From Desulfovibrio sp. (GTDB taxonomy: Bacteria; Desulfobacterota; Desulfovibrionia; Desulfovibrionales; Desulfovibrionaceae), in contig JAITRF010000062.1 in assembly GCA_031288535.1 (NCBI GenBank), forward strand, positions 1-46,341: DNA of 46,341 nt, given 5' to 3'. Of the stretch, positions 1-8,804 are shown one piece after another. The position numbers and the translations under genes are program-made. The notes beneath the pieces are model-generated. The model was not told the DNA's origin. It saw nothing but the letters and a program-made list of their open reading frames with translations, and ran no database searches. Positions within the stretch are counted from its first letter, which is position 1. The number at the start of each line of letters is the position of its first letter.

Positions 1-4
1 TTTC

Positions 5-80
5 TGGCTCCCCGGCACGGGATTGAACCGCGGACCTAGTGATTAACAGTCACCCGCTCTGCCAGCTGAGCTACCGGGGA
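5..80 (-). tRNA. tRNA-Asn (anticodon GTT)
   Basis: Read on the minus strand this is a complete 76-nt cloverleaf. It has an acceptor stem beginning TCCCCGG, a D-arm with AGCTCAGCTGGCAGAGC, an anticodon loop CTGTTAAT giving GTT, a T-arm with GGTTCAATCC and an encoded 3' CCA. The anticodon assigns it to asparagine. It lies directly downstream of mnmG on the same strand, after a gap of about 76 nt, and no other tRNA is nearby. Confidence 0.95.
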
Positions 81-136
81 ATTTACGCCCCAACAGGCGC
101 AGTTGAACCTCTTATCCTATCAAAAAAACGCGGTCA

Positions 137-166
137 ATATTTTATTTGCGCATATTTTATTTGCGC
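137..166. repeat. 15-bp perfect tandem duplication at the mnmG 3' end
   Basis: The 15-mer ATATTTTATTTGCGC is present twice back to back (137-151 and 152-166). The copy nearer the gene contains the mnmG stop codon, so the distal copy is a relic of the same gene end. This looks like a recent replication-slippage duplication without effect on the protein. Confidence 0.8.
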
Positions 167-2145
167 TTGCGCAACTGAATCTGGATACAGTCCAAACCGG
201 CGGGCGTGATCCCGGAAATCCGCCCGGCCTGACCAAGAGTGCGCGGACGCACCCGCTCAAGCTTCTCCGCCAGTTCCCGCGACAAACCCGGCATCCCGGC
301 ATAGCCCATGTCTTCCGGCAAAAGAACCGCTTCCGCCTTAAAAGCCAGCCTTATCGCCTCCTCCTGCCGCTCAAGATACCCGGCATACTTGACCCCGGTC
401 TCCACCTCCAAGGCCGCCCCGGACAAGACACGCCCTACTCCGCCATCGGGCGACCCCGCACGGACGCCTCTTCCGGCAGACAACCTTCCGTCGCCTCCCT
501 CTCCATCGACGCCTCCTTCACCCGAAAAACCCAGCAAAGACACCAACTCCGCGCGCTCCGCCTCCGTTCCCGAACCCGGCAACCCGGCCAGAAAACCCAA
601 GGTGAGCTTCGGACGGCGCAGGGCCTCCCGCAAAGCCATGCCGCAGGGCAAAGGCGCCTCGCCCACGGCCGCCAAGGCCTCGTCAGTCTCCGGACCGGGT
701 TTTATACGCAAAAGATCCAGAAGCTCCTCAAGCCGCGCCATATCCGCCCGCTTGCGCTCAAAAACCGCCCACTGCGAAGCCCCGACCAACCCCATGCGCC
801 TGCCCTGCGGGGTCAGACGCAAATCCGCGTTGCCCTCGCGCAAAACCAGACGGTATTCAGCCCTGGAAGTGAACATCCGATAGGGCTCGTCCACTCCGTT
901 TGTCACCAGATCGTCTACCATCACCGCCATGTACGCCTCGCCCCGTCCGGGCAGCCAGGGAGCTTCCCCGGACAGAGCGGCCGCAACGTTCAACCCGGCC
1001 CACAGCCCCTGGGCCGCCGCCTCCTCGTAACCGGAAGTGCCGTTCACCTGCCCGGCCAGCCACAAACCCGGCAATATCTTGCTCTCCAGGGTAGGGTGCA
1101 GGTCGCGCGGGTCGGAATAGTCATATTCCACGGCATAGCCGGGCCGGACAATCTCCGCATCCTCCAATCCGGGAATGGTGCGCAGCATGGCCTCCTGCAC
1201 GTCCAGAGGCATGCTCGTGGACAGGCCGTTGACGTAACATTCCGGACTCTCCAGACCCTCCGGCTCCAGAAAAATATGATGCCGATCCCTGTCTGGAAAC
1301 CGGAATATCTTGTCTTCTATGGATGGACAGTAACGCGGCCCCGTGCCCTTGATTACCCCGGAAAAAAGCGGCGAACGATCAAGCCCCGCGCGTATCGCCG
1401 CATGCGTGTCCGGGTTGGTCCAGGTTATATGGCAGGCCACTTGGCGAAGCGCCGGCTTCGGGCCGTGAAAACTGAAAGAAGGCGGCGGCGTGTCCCCATG
1501 CTGCGCCTCGGTGGCCGCCCAGTTCACGGATGAGGAAAGCAGACGCGGGGTGGTGCCGGTCTTCAGCCGCCCCAGGTTTAGCCCGCGCCGGCGCAAAGAA
1601 TCCGAAAGCCCCAGCGCCGGGGCGTCGCCCAAACGTCCGCCGGGAAAATTGCTCAGGCCGATGTGCAAAAGACCGTTCAAAAAAGTCCCCGTTGTCAGAA
1701 TGACATGCCGGGCGAAAAACTCGGCCCCGGTGGCGCAACGTACCCCTTCAGCCCTGCCCCCGCCCAGGATATCCACCGCCTGATCCTGGCGGACGCTTAA
1801 GCCGCTTTGCCCGAATACGTCCTTTTTGACCGCGCGGCTGTATGCATCCCTGTCCATCTGCGCCCTGGTGGCGCGCACCGCCGCCCCCTTCCCGGTGTTC
1901 AGGGTCCGGAACTGGATCCCGGCGGCATCGGCCCAGACCCCCATCCTCCCCCCCAGCGCGTCAATCTCCCGCACCATATGACCCTTGCCCACACCGCCTA
2001 CGGCCGGGTTGCAGGACAAGTGCCCCAAACGATCGATATTGCCGGTGACCAGCAGAACCTTGTGTCCCAGACCAGCCAGGGCGAGAGCGGCTTCACAGCC
2101 GGCATGCCCGCCCCCGATGACCACAACCGCGTAATGATTATTCAT
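157..2145 (-). CDS. mnmG: tRNA uridine-5-carboxymethylaminomethyl modification enzyme MnmG (GidA)
   Basis: MnmG is the FAD- and NADH-dependent partner of the GTPase MnmE. Together they install the (carboxymethyl)aminomethyl group on wobble uridine U34 of certain tRNAs in the cytoplasm. The 662-residue product begins with the Rossmann FAD motif ([10 protein letters not shown], about residues 12-21). It carries the family signatures [12 protein letters not shown] and [18 protein letters not shown], and the C-terminal helical region with KYAGYLERQ. It is about 30 residues longer than the usual 630: a Gly-rich segment ([14 protein letters not shown] and following, about residues 555-590) is inserted just before the conserved [10 protein letters not shown] stretch. 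No clear Shine-Dalgarno is visible before the ATG at 2145. The gene is followed by tRNA-Asn on the same strand and faces away from the EamA transporter gene. Confidence 0.97.
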   Translation of the reverse strand: MNNHYAVVVIGGGHAGCEAALALAGLGHKVLLVTGNIDRLGHLSCNPAVGGVGKGHMVREIDALGGRMGVWADAAGIQFRTLNTGKGAAVRATRAQMDRDAYSRAVKKDVFGQSGLSVRQDQAVDILGGGRAEGVRCATGAEFFARHVILTTGTFLNGLLHIGLSNFPGGRLGDAPALGLSDSLRRRGLNLGRLKTGTTPRLLSSSVNWAATEAQHGDTPPPSFSFHGPKPALRQVACHITWTNPDTHAAIRAGLDRSPLFSGVIKGTGPRYCPSIEDKIFRFPDRDRHHIFLEPEGLESPECYVNGLSTSMPLDVQEAMLRTIPGLEDAEIVRPGYAVEYDYSDPRDLHPTLESKILPGLWLAGQVNGTSGYEEAAAQGLWAGLNVAAALSGEAPWLPGRGEAYMAVMVDDLVTNGVDEPYRMFTSRAEYRLVLREGNADLRLTPQGRRMGLVGASQWAVFERKRADMARLEELLDLLRIKPGPETDEALAAVGEAPLPCGMALREALRRPKLTLGFLAGLPGSGTEAERAELVSLLGFSGEGGVDGEGGDGRLSAGRGVRAGSPDGGVGRVLSGAALEVETGVKYAGYLERQEEAIRLAFKAEAVLLPEDMGYAGMPGLSRELAEKLERVRPRTLGQAGRISGITPAGLDCIQIQLRKRK

Positions 2146-2192
2146 CTATCTATATTTATTTGATGTTTTTTACAAATTCCCCGACGGCGCCT

Positions 2193-2221
2193 TTGACAGG
2201 AGAAATTTTTTACCCTAGTAT
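2193..2221 (+). promoter_or_regulatory. Sigma-70-type promoter of the EamA transporter gene
   Basis: A perfect -35 box TTGACA (2193-2198) is separated by exactly 17 bp from TAGTAT (2216-2221). Transcription would start near 2228, leaving a leader of about 40 nt before the ATG at 2270. The surrounding 2146-2269 interval is AT-rich and also has to hold the mnmG promoter on the other strand, for which no clear candidate was found. Confidence 0.6.
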
Positions 2222-2269
2222 CTGCCCCGGAAAATATTCGGAATATCTAACATATTATATTTTCAGGCT

Positions 2270-3172
2270 ATGCAGATTTCACGGCGCAAAGCCCTGCTAC
2301 TTTTCAGCGTGGTCGTCCTCGCCTGGGGCCTCAACTGGCCGGTGGTAAAACAACTGGTCACGGAAATTCCTCCCATCTGGTCGGCGGCCCTGCGTTGCGC
2401 CACAGGCGCTGCCGCGGTCCTGATCATCCAGTGCGCGACCGGGAATTTCATCATCCCAAAACGCCAGGACATCTATATAGTGCTGGTAATCGGGATCATC
2501 AACATGGCCGTCGGCCCGGCGCTCATGGCGCTCGGCCTGCAGTTCATCCCCGCCGGACGTTCGGCCGTCCTCGCATATACCACGCCTCTGTGGGTGGCGC
2601 CGGGGGCCTGGTTCTTCCTGCGCGAAAAGCAGCCGCCCCGCCGCATCCTCGGCATAATCGTCGGCATCTGCGGGGTCGTCGTCATGTGCAATCCACTGGC
2701 CATGGATTTCAGGGACGGCAACGTGGTGCTCGGGCACGCCCTGCTCCTGCTGAACGCACTGACCTGGGCCGTGGCCATCCTCTGCATCCGCGCCCACGTC
2801 TGGTTCTCCACCCCCTTTCAGCTCCTCTTCTGGCAGACCTGCCTGTCCTCCGTCCTGCTCATCGCCCTCGCCCTGGCCGTGGAAGGAGCGCCAGCCTTCA
2901 CCCCCTCGCTTTCCATAATCCTGCTCCTCGCCTACTGCGGCATCCCGGCCACGGCCGTGGCCTACTGGGCGATGACCGTCATCAACGCCAGCCTCCCGGC
3001 CACGATCACCTCGCTCGGCGTTCTCGCCGCGCCGGTCGTGGGCATCCTGAGTTCGATCGTCTTCCTGGGCGAAAGGGCGGACCAGCCCATGATCATCGCT
3101 ACCGCGATGATCATAGGCGGCATAGCCATCGGCGCCGTTCCGGAGAAAAAAACCGCCCCATCCGGCCCCTGA
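2270..3172 (+). CDS. EamA/DMT-family inner-membrane transporter
   Basis: This is a 300-residue member of the drug/metabolite transporter superfamily, with two EamA repeats and about ten hydrophobic helices. The first repeat starts at LLLFSVVVLAWGLNWPVVKQ (residues 9-28) and the second near GHALLLLNALTWAVAILCIRA. The family motif of small residues plus a C-terminal FLGERADQP turn before the last helix is present. Members export amino acids, purines or other metabolites; nothing here identifies the substrate. The gene is monocistronic, has its own promoter, and runs convergently toward gatB. The Shine-Dalgarno before the ATG is weak, but the hydrophobic helix starts immediately after it, so this start is preferred. 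Confidence 0.88.
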   Translation: MQISRRKALLLFSVVVLAWGLNWPVVKQLVTEIPPIWSAALRCATGAAAVLIIQCATGNFIIPKRQDIYIVLVIGIINMAVGPALMALGLQFIPAGRSAVLAYTTPLWVAPGAWFFLREKQPPRRILGIIVGICGVVVMCNPLAMDFRDGNVVLGHALLLLNALTWAVAILCIRAHVWFSTPFQLLFWQTCLSSVLLIALALAVEGAPAFTPSLSIILLLAYCGIPATAVAYWAMTVINASLPATITSLGVLAAPVVGILSSIVFLGERADQPMIIATAMIIGGIAIGAVPEKKTAPSGP

Positions 3173-3191
3173 AAGTCGCCGCGTATCGCTT

Positions 3192-3322
3192 GGAGCATTT
3201 ATCCTTGAAAGTATCTTTCCGCTAAAATGCTCTGACGGTGTGAAGCGAAGCGTAACACCGTCCGCGAGATTGACGCAGGCGGGCTGCGCCCGGCCGACAA
3301 GCGCCAATAACACGCGCAAAAT
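3192..3322 (+). repeat. Dispersed ~125-bp palindromic repeat, copy A
   Basis: This is an intergenic copy between the convergent EamA and gatB genes. It contains the terminal motif GGAGCATTT, a hairpin closing at AAAATGCTC, then ACGGTGTGAAGCGAAGCG / ACACCGTCCGCGAGATTG. It is nearly identical to the inverted copy at 29119-29248 over most of its length and shares the same three-hairpin plan as the other copies. The remainder of 3323-3411 shows nothing recognisable. Confidence 0.8.
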
Positions 3323-3411
3323 CTATAGAGCCAGTTCACTGCTCCAAGCGACAGGACGCACGGCCGAAAACGCGGTTTTTGCCGTACCCGCGCCGCATCC
3401 GGCGGGGCGGG

Positions 3412-4857
3412 TCATGTTTCTGTCGACTGCCCTTCCTCCAGCCTTGCGCGCAGGAGGCTGTTCACCAGCGCCGGGTTGGCCTTCCCCCCGGTCCGGGCCA
3501 TAACCTTGCCCACGAAAAAGGACAGGAGCCTGGTCTTGCCGCCCTTGCAGGCGGCGGCCTCATCCGGGTTCTCGGCCAGCACCGCGTCCACCACGGCCTC
3601 AAGCTCTCCGGCATCCGAGATCTGGGACAAACCCCGTTCGCGCACGAAAGATGCGGGCGAACCGCCATGGGCGAAAAGTTCCGGGAATATCTCGTGGGCC
3701 GTGCGCGCGCTTATCTCCCCGCCGTCAATCAACCCGGCCAGTTCGGCCAGTTCCGCCGGAGCGAACTTCGCCTCGTCCGCCCTCAAGCCGGCGGCCTCGC
3801 ATTCGCGCAGCAACTCCGCGCGCATCAGGGCGGCAATGCGCCGTCCCTGCGGAAACAACGCCACAGCCGCCTCGAAATAGTCCGCCGCCGCCTTGTCCGA
3901 AACCAAAATCGCCGCGTCCTCTTCCGTCAGGCCGAAACTTTCCACGAACCGCCGGGCGCGGGGCGCGGGCAACTCCGGCAATTGCGCGCGCCATTCCTCA
4001 ATTTTTGCCGGATCGACAATTACCGGAGGCAGATCCGGATTGGGGAAATAACGGTAGTCATGGGCGTCTTCCTTACTGCGCATGGCCAGCGTAACCTGAC
4101 GGGCCGCATCGAAAAGGCGCGTCTCCTGCACTATGGCCCCGCCGTCATCCAGACGGGCCTTCTGGCGGGCGATCTCATAGTCCACCGCCTTTTGCACGTT
4201 ACGGAAAGAATTGAGGTTCTTCGTCTCGGTACGCACGCCGTAAACCCCGCTGCCGACGGGCCGCAGAGACACGTTCGCATCGCAACGCAAACTCCCCTCC
4301 TCCATGTTCCCGTCCGTCGCCCCTATGCACACCAGTATGGCGTGCACCTGCCGCATGAACTCCGCGGCTTCCTCCGCCCCGCGCAAATCCGGCTCGCTGA
4401 CGATCTCTATGAGCGGGGTGCCGGCGCGGTTCAAATCCAGCAGGGTAGCCCCCCGCACATGCAGGCATTTCCCCGCGTCGTTCTCCATATGAATGCGGGT
4501 GATGCCCACGCGCTTCGTTTCGCCCTCGTGGCTGAACTCAAGATATCCGTTCTCGCATACGGGCGGCGCGAACTGCGAAGTCTGATAGCCGTCCGGCAAA
4601 TCCGGATAAAAATAATTCTTGCGCGCAAAAAGAGAATAATTGTTTATAGCGCAGTTCATCGCCAACCCGGCCTTAACGGCCAGCTCAACCGCCTTCTCGT
4701 TCAGACGCGGCAAGGCGCCGGGCAAACCCGCGCACACCTCACAGACCTGTTCGTTCGGCTCACCCCCGAAAACCGCGGGGCAGGAACAGAAAAGCTTGGA
4801 AGCGGTCTTAAGCTGGGCATGCACCTCAAGTCCGATAACAGCCTCGTACTCCGACAT
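3412..4857 (-). CDS. gatB: Aspartyl/glutamyl-tRNA(Asn/Gln) amidotransferase subunit B
   Basis: GatB is the kinase/tRNA-recognition subunit of the GatCAB amidotransferase. It activates the side chain of Glu-tRNA(Gln) or Asp-tRNA(Asn) for transamidation in organisms lacking GlnRS or AsnRS. The 481-residue protein opens with EAVIGLEVHAQLKTASKLFC, then has the cysteine-rich GLPGALPRLNEKAV region, the YFYPDLPDGYQTSQ motif and the DYRYFPNPDLPP motif. A C-terminal helical tail/YqeY-like domain ends in NPALVNSLLRARL. The start at 4857 is chosen because GGAAGGGG precedes it and homology begins there; an upstream in-frame start would add 27 low-complexity residues. gatA and gatC are not in this window. 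Confidence 0.96.
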   Translation of the reverse strand: MSEYEAVIGLEVHAQLKTASKLFCSCPAVFGGEPNEQVCEVCAGLPGALPRLNEKAVELAVKAGLAMNCAINNYSLFARKNYFYPDLPDGYQTSQFAPPVCENGYLEFSHEGETKRVGITRIHMENDAGKCLHVRGATLLDLNRAGTPLIEIVSEPDLRGAEEAAEFMRQVHAILVCIGATDGNMEEGSLRCDANVSLRPVGSGVYGVRTETKNLNSFRNVQKAVDYEIARQKARLDDGGAIVQETRLFDAARQVTLAMRSKEDAHDYRYFPNPDLPPVIVDPAKIEEWRAQLPELPAPRARRFVESFGLTEEDAAILVSDKAAADYFEAAVALFPQGRRIAALMRAELLRECEAAGLRADEAKFAPAELAELAGLIDGGEISARTAHEIFPELFAHGGSPASFVRERGLSQISDAGELEAVVDAVLAENPDEAAACKGGKTRLLSFFVGKVMARTGGKANPALVNSLLRARLEEGQSTET

Positions 4858-5129
4858 CGCATTTCCCCTTCCGGCCCCGCAACCGCCCGCGCGGCGGCCG
4901 GCAGGCCGCGCCGGCTTCCGGGCAGAAAACCCGCGCAACTGGACACGCGAACTTTTTATCTCAGCAGCCTGCCAAGGTAAACAATTTTCCGGGCGCCCCG
5001 GCCCTCTCCGGTTTTTTCATGCCGCCGCGACGCTCCGTCCATGCAAAACGCGCGCATGCGGGCCGGGCTGGAAGCGGATGGCGTTAAGCCCCTGATCGTA
5101 CAAAACGCGCGCGCATGCGGGCCGGCCAA

Positions 5130-5155
5130 GGCTGACGCGACAAGATGCGTCAGCC
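5130..5155. other. Strong hairpin in the gatB-nadE intergenic region
   Basis: A perfect 9-bp inverted repeat GGCTGACGC/GCGTCAGCC (5130-5138 and 5147-5155) has an 8-nt loop. No T-run follows, so it is not a typical terminator. Just upstream, the phrase CAAAACGCGCGC-ATGCGGGCCGG occurs twice, near 5042 and 5100, with a 2-bp length difference. The 4858-5254 interval otherwise holds no gene that I can support. Confidence 0.55.
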
Positions 5156-5254
5156 CTACGGGCCGGGCTCCGGCGGCTTGCCTTTGCCGGGCTTATGCAA
5201 TAGAACCCGTATCATGCCTGGCATTTGAGAAGACCGGCTCCGACGCCCCCTGCC

Positions 5255-5381
5255 AGAGCGGTTTGACATTGAAAACGCATAAACCGCTCTGCGGGTATTT
5301 GCCTGCAAATCCCCGCCGCGAGATTGTTCCGAGGCGAACAAGCTTCGCCGTCAAGCGACAATCTCAAGCGTAAAACGCTCC
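5255..5381 (+). repeat. Dispersed ~125-bp palindromic repeat, copy B
   Basis: This is a full-length copy. Hairpin 1 is AGAGCGGTTTGACATTG...AAACCGCTC, hairpin 2 is GGGTATTTGCCTGCAAATCCCC, and hairpin 3 is CGCGAGATTG...CGACAATCTCAAGCG. It ends in AAAACGCTCC. Its 3' part runs in frame into nadE and creates a false upstream start. Confidence 0.85.
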
Positions 5382-5410
5382 AGGGGCGGCGCGTCGGCAA
5401 AGGACCACCC

Positions 5411-7057
5411 ATGCTCTGCGCGCTTTTGCAAATCAACTCCACGGTCGGAGACATAGACGCCAACGCGGAAAAGATTGTTCAGGGAACGCGCAAGGCAGCC
5501 GCGGCCGGAGCGGGACTCTGCGTGACCCCGGAACTCGCCCTGGTGGGCTACCCGCCCCGCGACCTGCTCCTCTACCCGGCCTTCGCGGACAAAGCCGAGC
5601 GGACCCTGCAGGACATAACTCGCGCGACGGCGGACTGTCAGACCGCCCTGGTCCTCGGCACCATAGGCCCGAACCTGTCCGGCTCGGGCAAAGCCCTGAG
5701 CAACCAGGCGGTCTTCATCCGCTCCGGCCGCATCGTGGCCCGCTACAACAAACGCCTGCTGCCCACTTACGATGTTTTCGACGAAGCCCGCTATTTTGAG
5801 CCGGGCGCTTTCCCCTGCCTAATCGAGCACCAGGGCCTGCGCCTGGCCCTCACCGTCTGCGAGGACATCTGGAACGACGGCGCCTTTCGCACCAGCCCCG
5901 CCTATGCCGTGCAGCCCCTGGCCAAACACCCTCCCTTCGACGTGCTCGTCAACCTCTCCGCCTCGCCCTTCACCGTGGGCAAACAGCTCCTGCGCGAGGA
6001 GATGCTGAAGCGTCTGGCCGGGAAATACGCGGCGCACGCCATCTACGTCAACATGACGGGCGGCAACGACGACCTGATTTTTGACGGCCGCAGCCTGCTT
6101 GCGACCCCGGCCGGAGAAATCGCCGCCAGGGCGGAAGCTTTTGCCGAGGACCTGCTGCCGGTCGAGATCCCTCCCTCTGCCGAAAAACTTGCCGAAGACG
6201 ATTTCACGCCAGAATCCGAAACCTGGCGGGCACTGGTCACGGGCACATGCGATTACTGCCAAAAAACCGGCCAATCCGCGGTCGTCCTGGGTCTGTCCGG
6301 GGGCGTGGATTCCTCATTGGTGGCGGCCGTCGCCGCCGAGGCCCTGGGCAGGGACAAGGTTCTCGGCCTGCTCATGCCCTCGCCGTACTCCAGCGGGCAC
6401 AGCGTGGCCGACGCCCTGCAACTCGCGCGCAATCTGGGCATTGAAACCCGCACGCTGGGCATTGAGCCGGCCATGCGCGCCTATGACTCCGTCCTGGCCG
6501 AGGCCTTTGCCGGACGCGCCCCGGACGTGGCCGAAGAAAATTTGCAGGCACGCATCCGGGGCAATCTCCTCATGGCTTTTTCCAATAAATTCAATAGGTT
6601 TCTGTTGACAACAGGCAACAAGTCCGAAATCTCCGTCGGCTACTGCACCATCTACGGAGATATGTGCGGCGCCCTGGCGGTGATCGGCGACCTGTACAAA
6701 ACCGAGGTTTTCAGGCTCTGCCGCTGGCTTAACGCCACGCGCGGCCCCTGCATCCCGGAAAACGTCCTGATCAAACCGCCCTCGGCGGAACTGCGCCCGA
6801 ACCAGACGGACCAGGACAGCCTGCCTCCCTACGCCGAACTGGACGCCATTCTGCGCCTGCTCCTCGAGGAACGCCTGTGCGTGGACGCCATGGCCGCCGC
6901 CGGGCACGCCAGAGATACCGTGCTGCGTGTGGCGGACATGGTGCGGGCGGCGGAATTCAAACGCCGCCAGGCGGCGCCGGTGCTCAAGATTACCAACCAG
7001 GCCTTCGGCGTGGGCTGGCGCATGCCCATAGCCTGCCGTCAGGCCTATGCGCTTTGA
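5411..7057 (+). CDS. nadE: Glutamine-dependent NAD+ synthetase
   Basis: The enzyme makes NAD+ from deamido-NAD+, ATP and glutamine-derived ammonia. The 548-residue protein is a two-domain fusion. The N-terminal nitrilase-like glutaminase carries the Glu-Lys-Cys triad (E41 in TPELALVGYP, K114 in NKRLLPTYDVF, C150 in TVCEDIW). The C-terminal synthetase has the PP-loop SGGVDSS (296-302) and the GNKSEISVGYCTIYGD motif. The start is placed at 5411, where nitrilase homology begins (MLCALLQINSTVGDID) and AGGA lies about 7 nt upstream. An earlier in-frame ATG at 5324 lies inside a dispersed repeat and would add 29 unrelated residues. The gene is monocistronic and converges on the pdxR-like gene. Confidence 0.96.
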   Translation: MLCALLQINSTVGDIDANAEKIVQGTRKAAAAGAGLCVTPELALVGYPPRDLLLYPAFADKAERTLQDITRATADCQTALVLGTIGPNLSGSGKALSNQAVFIRSGRIVARYNKRLLPTYDVFDEARYFEPGAFPCLIEHQGLRLALTVCEDIWNDGAFRTSPAYAVQPLAKHPPFDVLVNLSASPFTVGKQLLREEMLKRLAGKYAAHAIYVNMTGGNDDLIFDGRSLLATPAGEIAARAEAFAEDLLPVEIPPSAEKLAEDDFTPESETWRALVTGTCDYCQKTGQSAVVLGLSGGVDSSLVAAVAAEALGRDKVLGLLMPSPYSSGHSVADALQLARNLGIETRTLGIEPAMRAYDSVLAEAFAGRAPDVAEENLQARIRGNLLMAFSNKFNRFLLTTGNKSEISVGYCTIYGDMCGALAVIGDLYKTEVFRLCRWLNATRGPCIPENVLIKPPSAELRPNQTDQDSLPPYAELDAILRLLLEERLCVDAMAAAGHARDTVLRVADMVRAAEFKRRQAAPVLKITNQAFGVGWRMPIACRQAYAL

Positions 7058-7120
7058 TGTCGGCCGCGCCGCGATTTTTTGCGAACCCCCCGAATTTTGC
7101 AGCGGTTTTGCGGGGAATCT

Positions 7121-8530
7121 CTATTCTACGTTGAATTTGCTGAAATTCAGGGAAAAATTGTCTCCGGCGTCGCCGAAGCCCGATCCCGGCGCCGGGATCA
7201 GGCCGCAGCGGAGCATCTCCTCGAGCAAGGTCGCGTCTTTCCCCTTCTGTCCTTTGCGGGAGTAGAGATAAAGATGAAAGCCGCCCGCAGGGGGGAACCA
7301 GTCGAAACGTCCTCCGAGTTCCGCTCCGATTTTGTCCTGAAGAGCTGCGGATCGCTTTGCCAGACGCGCGCGCAGGGACGCGACGTGTCCGGAACAGGTC
7401 AGGCGCAGGTAGCTGTCGGCCAGAAGCTGGGGCAGGACGCTTAACCCCGCGTCCATGTGCAGCCGCACCTCGCCCAGACGGGCGACGATTTCCCCCGGCG
7501 CCGCCAGCCAGCCGGCGCGGATCTTCGGCCCCATGTAACTGGACAGCGAGCCTACGTAGATGACCTGACCTTGGGTATCCAGGCATTTTACGGGCGAAAC
7601 CCCGATCTTCGGCGAAAAACCCAGCAGACTGCAAGCGTCGTCCTCCACAATGGGCAGACGCCGCGCGCGGCAGTAGCGGACGAGTTCCTCCTTGCGCGCC
7701 CGGCCCATGACATGCCCGGTGGGGTTCTGGAAAACGGGATTGAGGAAGATCATCCGAAGGCCGTGCCGGGCGACCACCGCGTCCAGCCCTTCCACGACAA
7801 CCCCTTCCCGGTCCAGGGGCAGGGCGAAGAGACGCAGACCCGCCGCCTGAAACAGGGGCAGAGAGTAGAAATAGGAGGGAGCCTCGATGCCCACGGCGTC
7901 CCCCGGCTTGAGCAGGCACTGGCTGATCAGGAAAAGGGCCTGACGCGCCCCGGAGGTGATGAGTACCTGTTCCCGCTCAACCGAAAGGCCGAGAAAGACG
8001 CGCAGGTGCTCCCGCACGGTTTCCCTGAAAAAAGACAGACCGGTAAGCGCCCCTTCGGCTTGTAGTTCCCGGCTCAAAACCTCGCGCCAGGCCGATTCCG
8101 GCAGAGTGAGGGAAGGGAGCAGGTCCGCCGCCGGCTCGCTGCCCGAACAGTCCGCAAGTCTACGCCCGGATTGCCCGGCTTCCTGCCGATACCTGGCCAC
8201 CAGCCGTTCCCGGGCCGCCGCATCCGGATCCGGACGCGCGCGGGCCGGGGCCTGCCAGTTCAAAATGGGATACTGCCGCAACCCCCATTTTTCGCCGTTC
8301 ACATAGGAACCGCTCCCCCGCCTGCGCAGCACAACTCCCCTGTCCGCCAAATCGTCCAGGGCGCGCACGATTGTGGAACGGTTCACGCCCAGCAGATCGC
8401 CGAGCATCCGCTCGGAAGGAAGACGTTCCCCCCCGTTCAGCAGGCCGTTCTCCACGGCCTGCTCGACGAAGGCCACAATCTGCTTGTACAGAGGCAGCGC
8501 CCTGCCCCGTTTCAGTTCCAATGCCCACAT
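7121..8530 (-). CDS. pdxR: MocR/PdxR-type GntR regulator with degenerate aminotransferase domain
   Basis: MocR regulators fuse a GntR winged helix to a fold-type I aminotransferase domain. PdxR members sense PLP and control pdxST. The 469-residue protein has the wHTH at residues 8-75 (LPLYKQIVAFVEQ, LPSERMLGDLLGVNRSTIVRAL, RRGSGSYV) and the aminotransferase fold after about residue 120, including NPTG. Divergence from pdxS supports the PdxR assignment. The PLP site is eroded: the lysine of the usual GSFSK motif is Ser331 (GSLSSYMGPK), the EDDxY tyrosine is Cys (EDDAC), and the carboxylate-binding arginine near the C-terminus is Ser (NFSLNFS). The protein also ends right after that motif. The start at 8530 is preferred over 8569 because GGAGG lies 5 nt before it. 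Confidence 0.85.
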   Translation of the reverse strand: MWALELKRGRALPLYKQIVAFVEQAVENGLLNGGERLPSERMLGDLLGVNRSTIVRALDDLADRGVVLRRRGSGSYVNGEKWGLRQYPILNWQAPARARPDPDAAARERLVARYRQEAGQSGRRLADCSGSEPAADLLPSLTLPESAWREVLSRELQAEGALTGLSFFRETVREHLRVFLGLSVEREQVLITSGARQALFLISQCLLKPGDAVGIEAPSYFYSLPLFQAAGLRLFALPLDREGVVVEGLDAVVARHGLRMIFLNPVFQNPTGHVMGRARKEELVRYCRARRLPIVEDDACSLLGFSPKIGVSPVKCLDTQGQVIYVGSLSSYMGPKIRAGWLAAPGEIVARLGEVRLHMDAGLSVLPQLLADSYLRLTCSGHVASLRARLAKRSAALQDKIGAELGGRFDWFPPAGGFHLYLYSRKGQKGKDATLLEEMLRCGLIPAPGSGFGDAGDNFSLNFSKFNVE

Positions 8531-8570
8531 GCCCGCCTCCACGGCCGAAAATTCCCGGCATCGTGCCATT

Positions 8571-8687
8571 AGAGCATATTACGCTTGCCTGACGGCGGGC
8601 AAAGCCCTCCCGCAAGCATTTCGCGGCAAGGATTTGCAAGCAAATCCTTGCAGAGCGGTCCAATTTTGCCAAAGTTTAACCGCTCTG
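8571..8687 (-). repeat. Dispersed ~125-bp palindromic repeat, copy C (inverted)
   Basis: This copy is in reverse orientation between pdxR and pdxS. It reads AGAGCATATTACGCTTG at one end and AACCGCTCTG at the other, with the internal hairpin AAGGATTTGCAAGCAAATCCTT. It separates the pdxR start from the presumptive operator/promoter region of pdxST. Confidence 0.8.
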
Positions 8688-8722
8688 ACGGAATGTCATG
8701 ACGTCAGGCGGCCAGCATACAA

Positions 8723-8752
8723 AATTGGATGGTAAAAATATAGTCCAATTGG
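8723..8752. promoter_or_regulatory. Candidate PdxR operator upstream of pdxST
   Basis: AATTGGA (8723-8729) and TCCAATT (8744-8750) form a perfect inverted repeat with a 14-bp spacer. AATTGG also recurs as a direct repeat 24 bp apart (8723 and 8747). It lies 52 bp before the pdxS start in the divergent region, where MocR-type PdxR sites are expected. A TATAGT (8739-8744) sits inside it without a good -35 box, consistent with an activator-dependent promoter. The link to PdxR is inferred. Confidence 0.4.
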
Positions 8753-8804
8753 CTCTTTCTCCGGCGCGATTTTCCGATAACCTCCCGCTCACAAGGGAGG
8801 CTGC

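Noticed and set aside
103..1533. Long open frame on the plus strand opposite mnmG
   Set aside because: Antisense shadow of a conserved gene in high-GC DNA; Arg/Pro/Gln-rich translation with no domain and no ribosome site.
3379..4980. Open frame of 533 codons opposite gatB
   Set aside because: GatB on the other strand is conserved end to end; the antisense translation has no recognisable motif.
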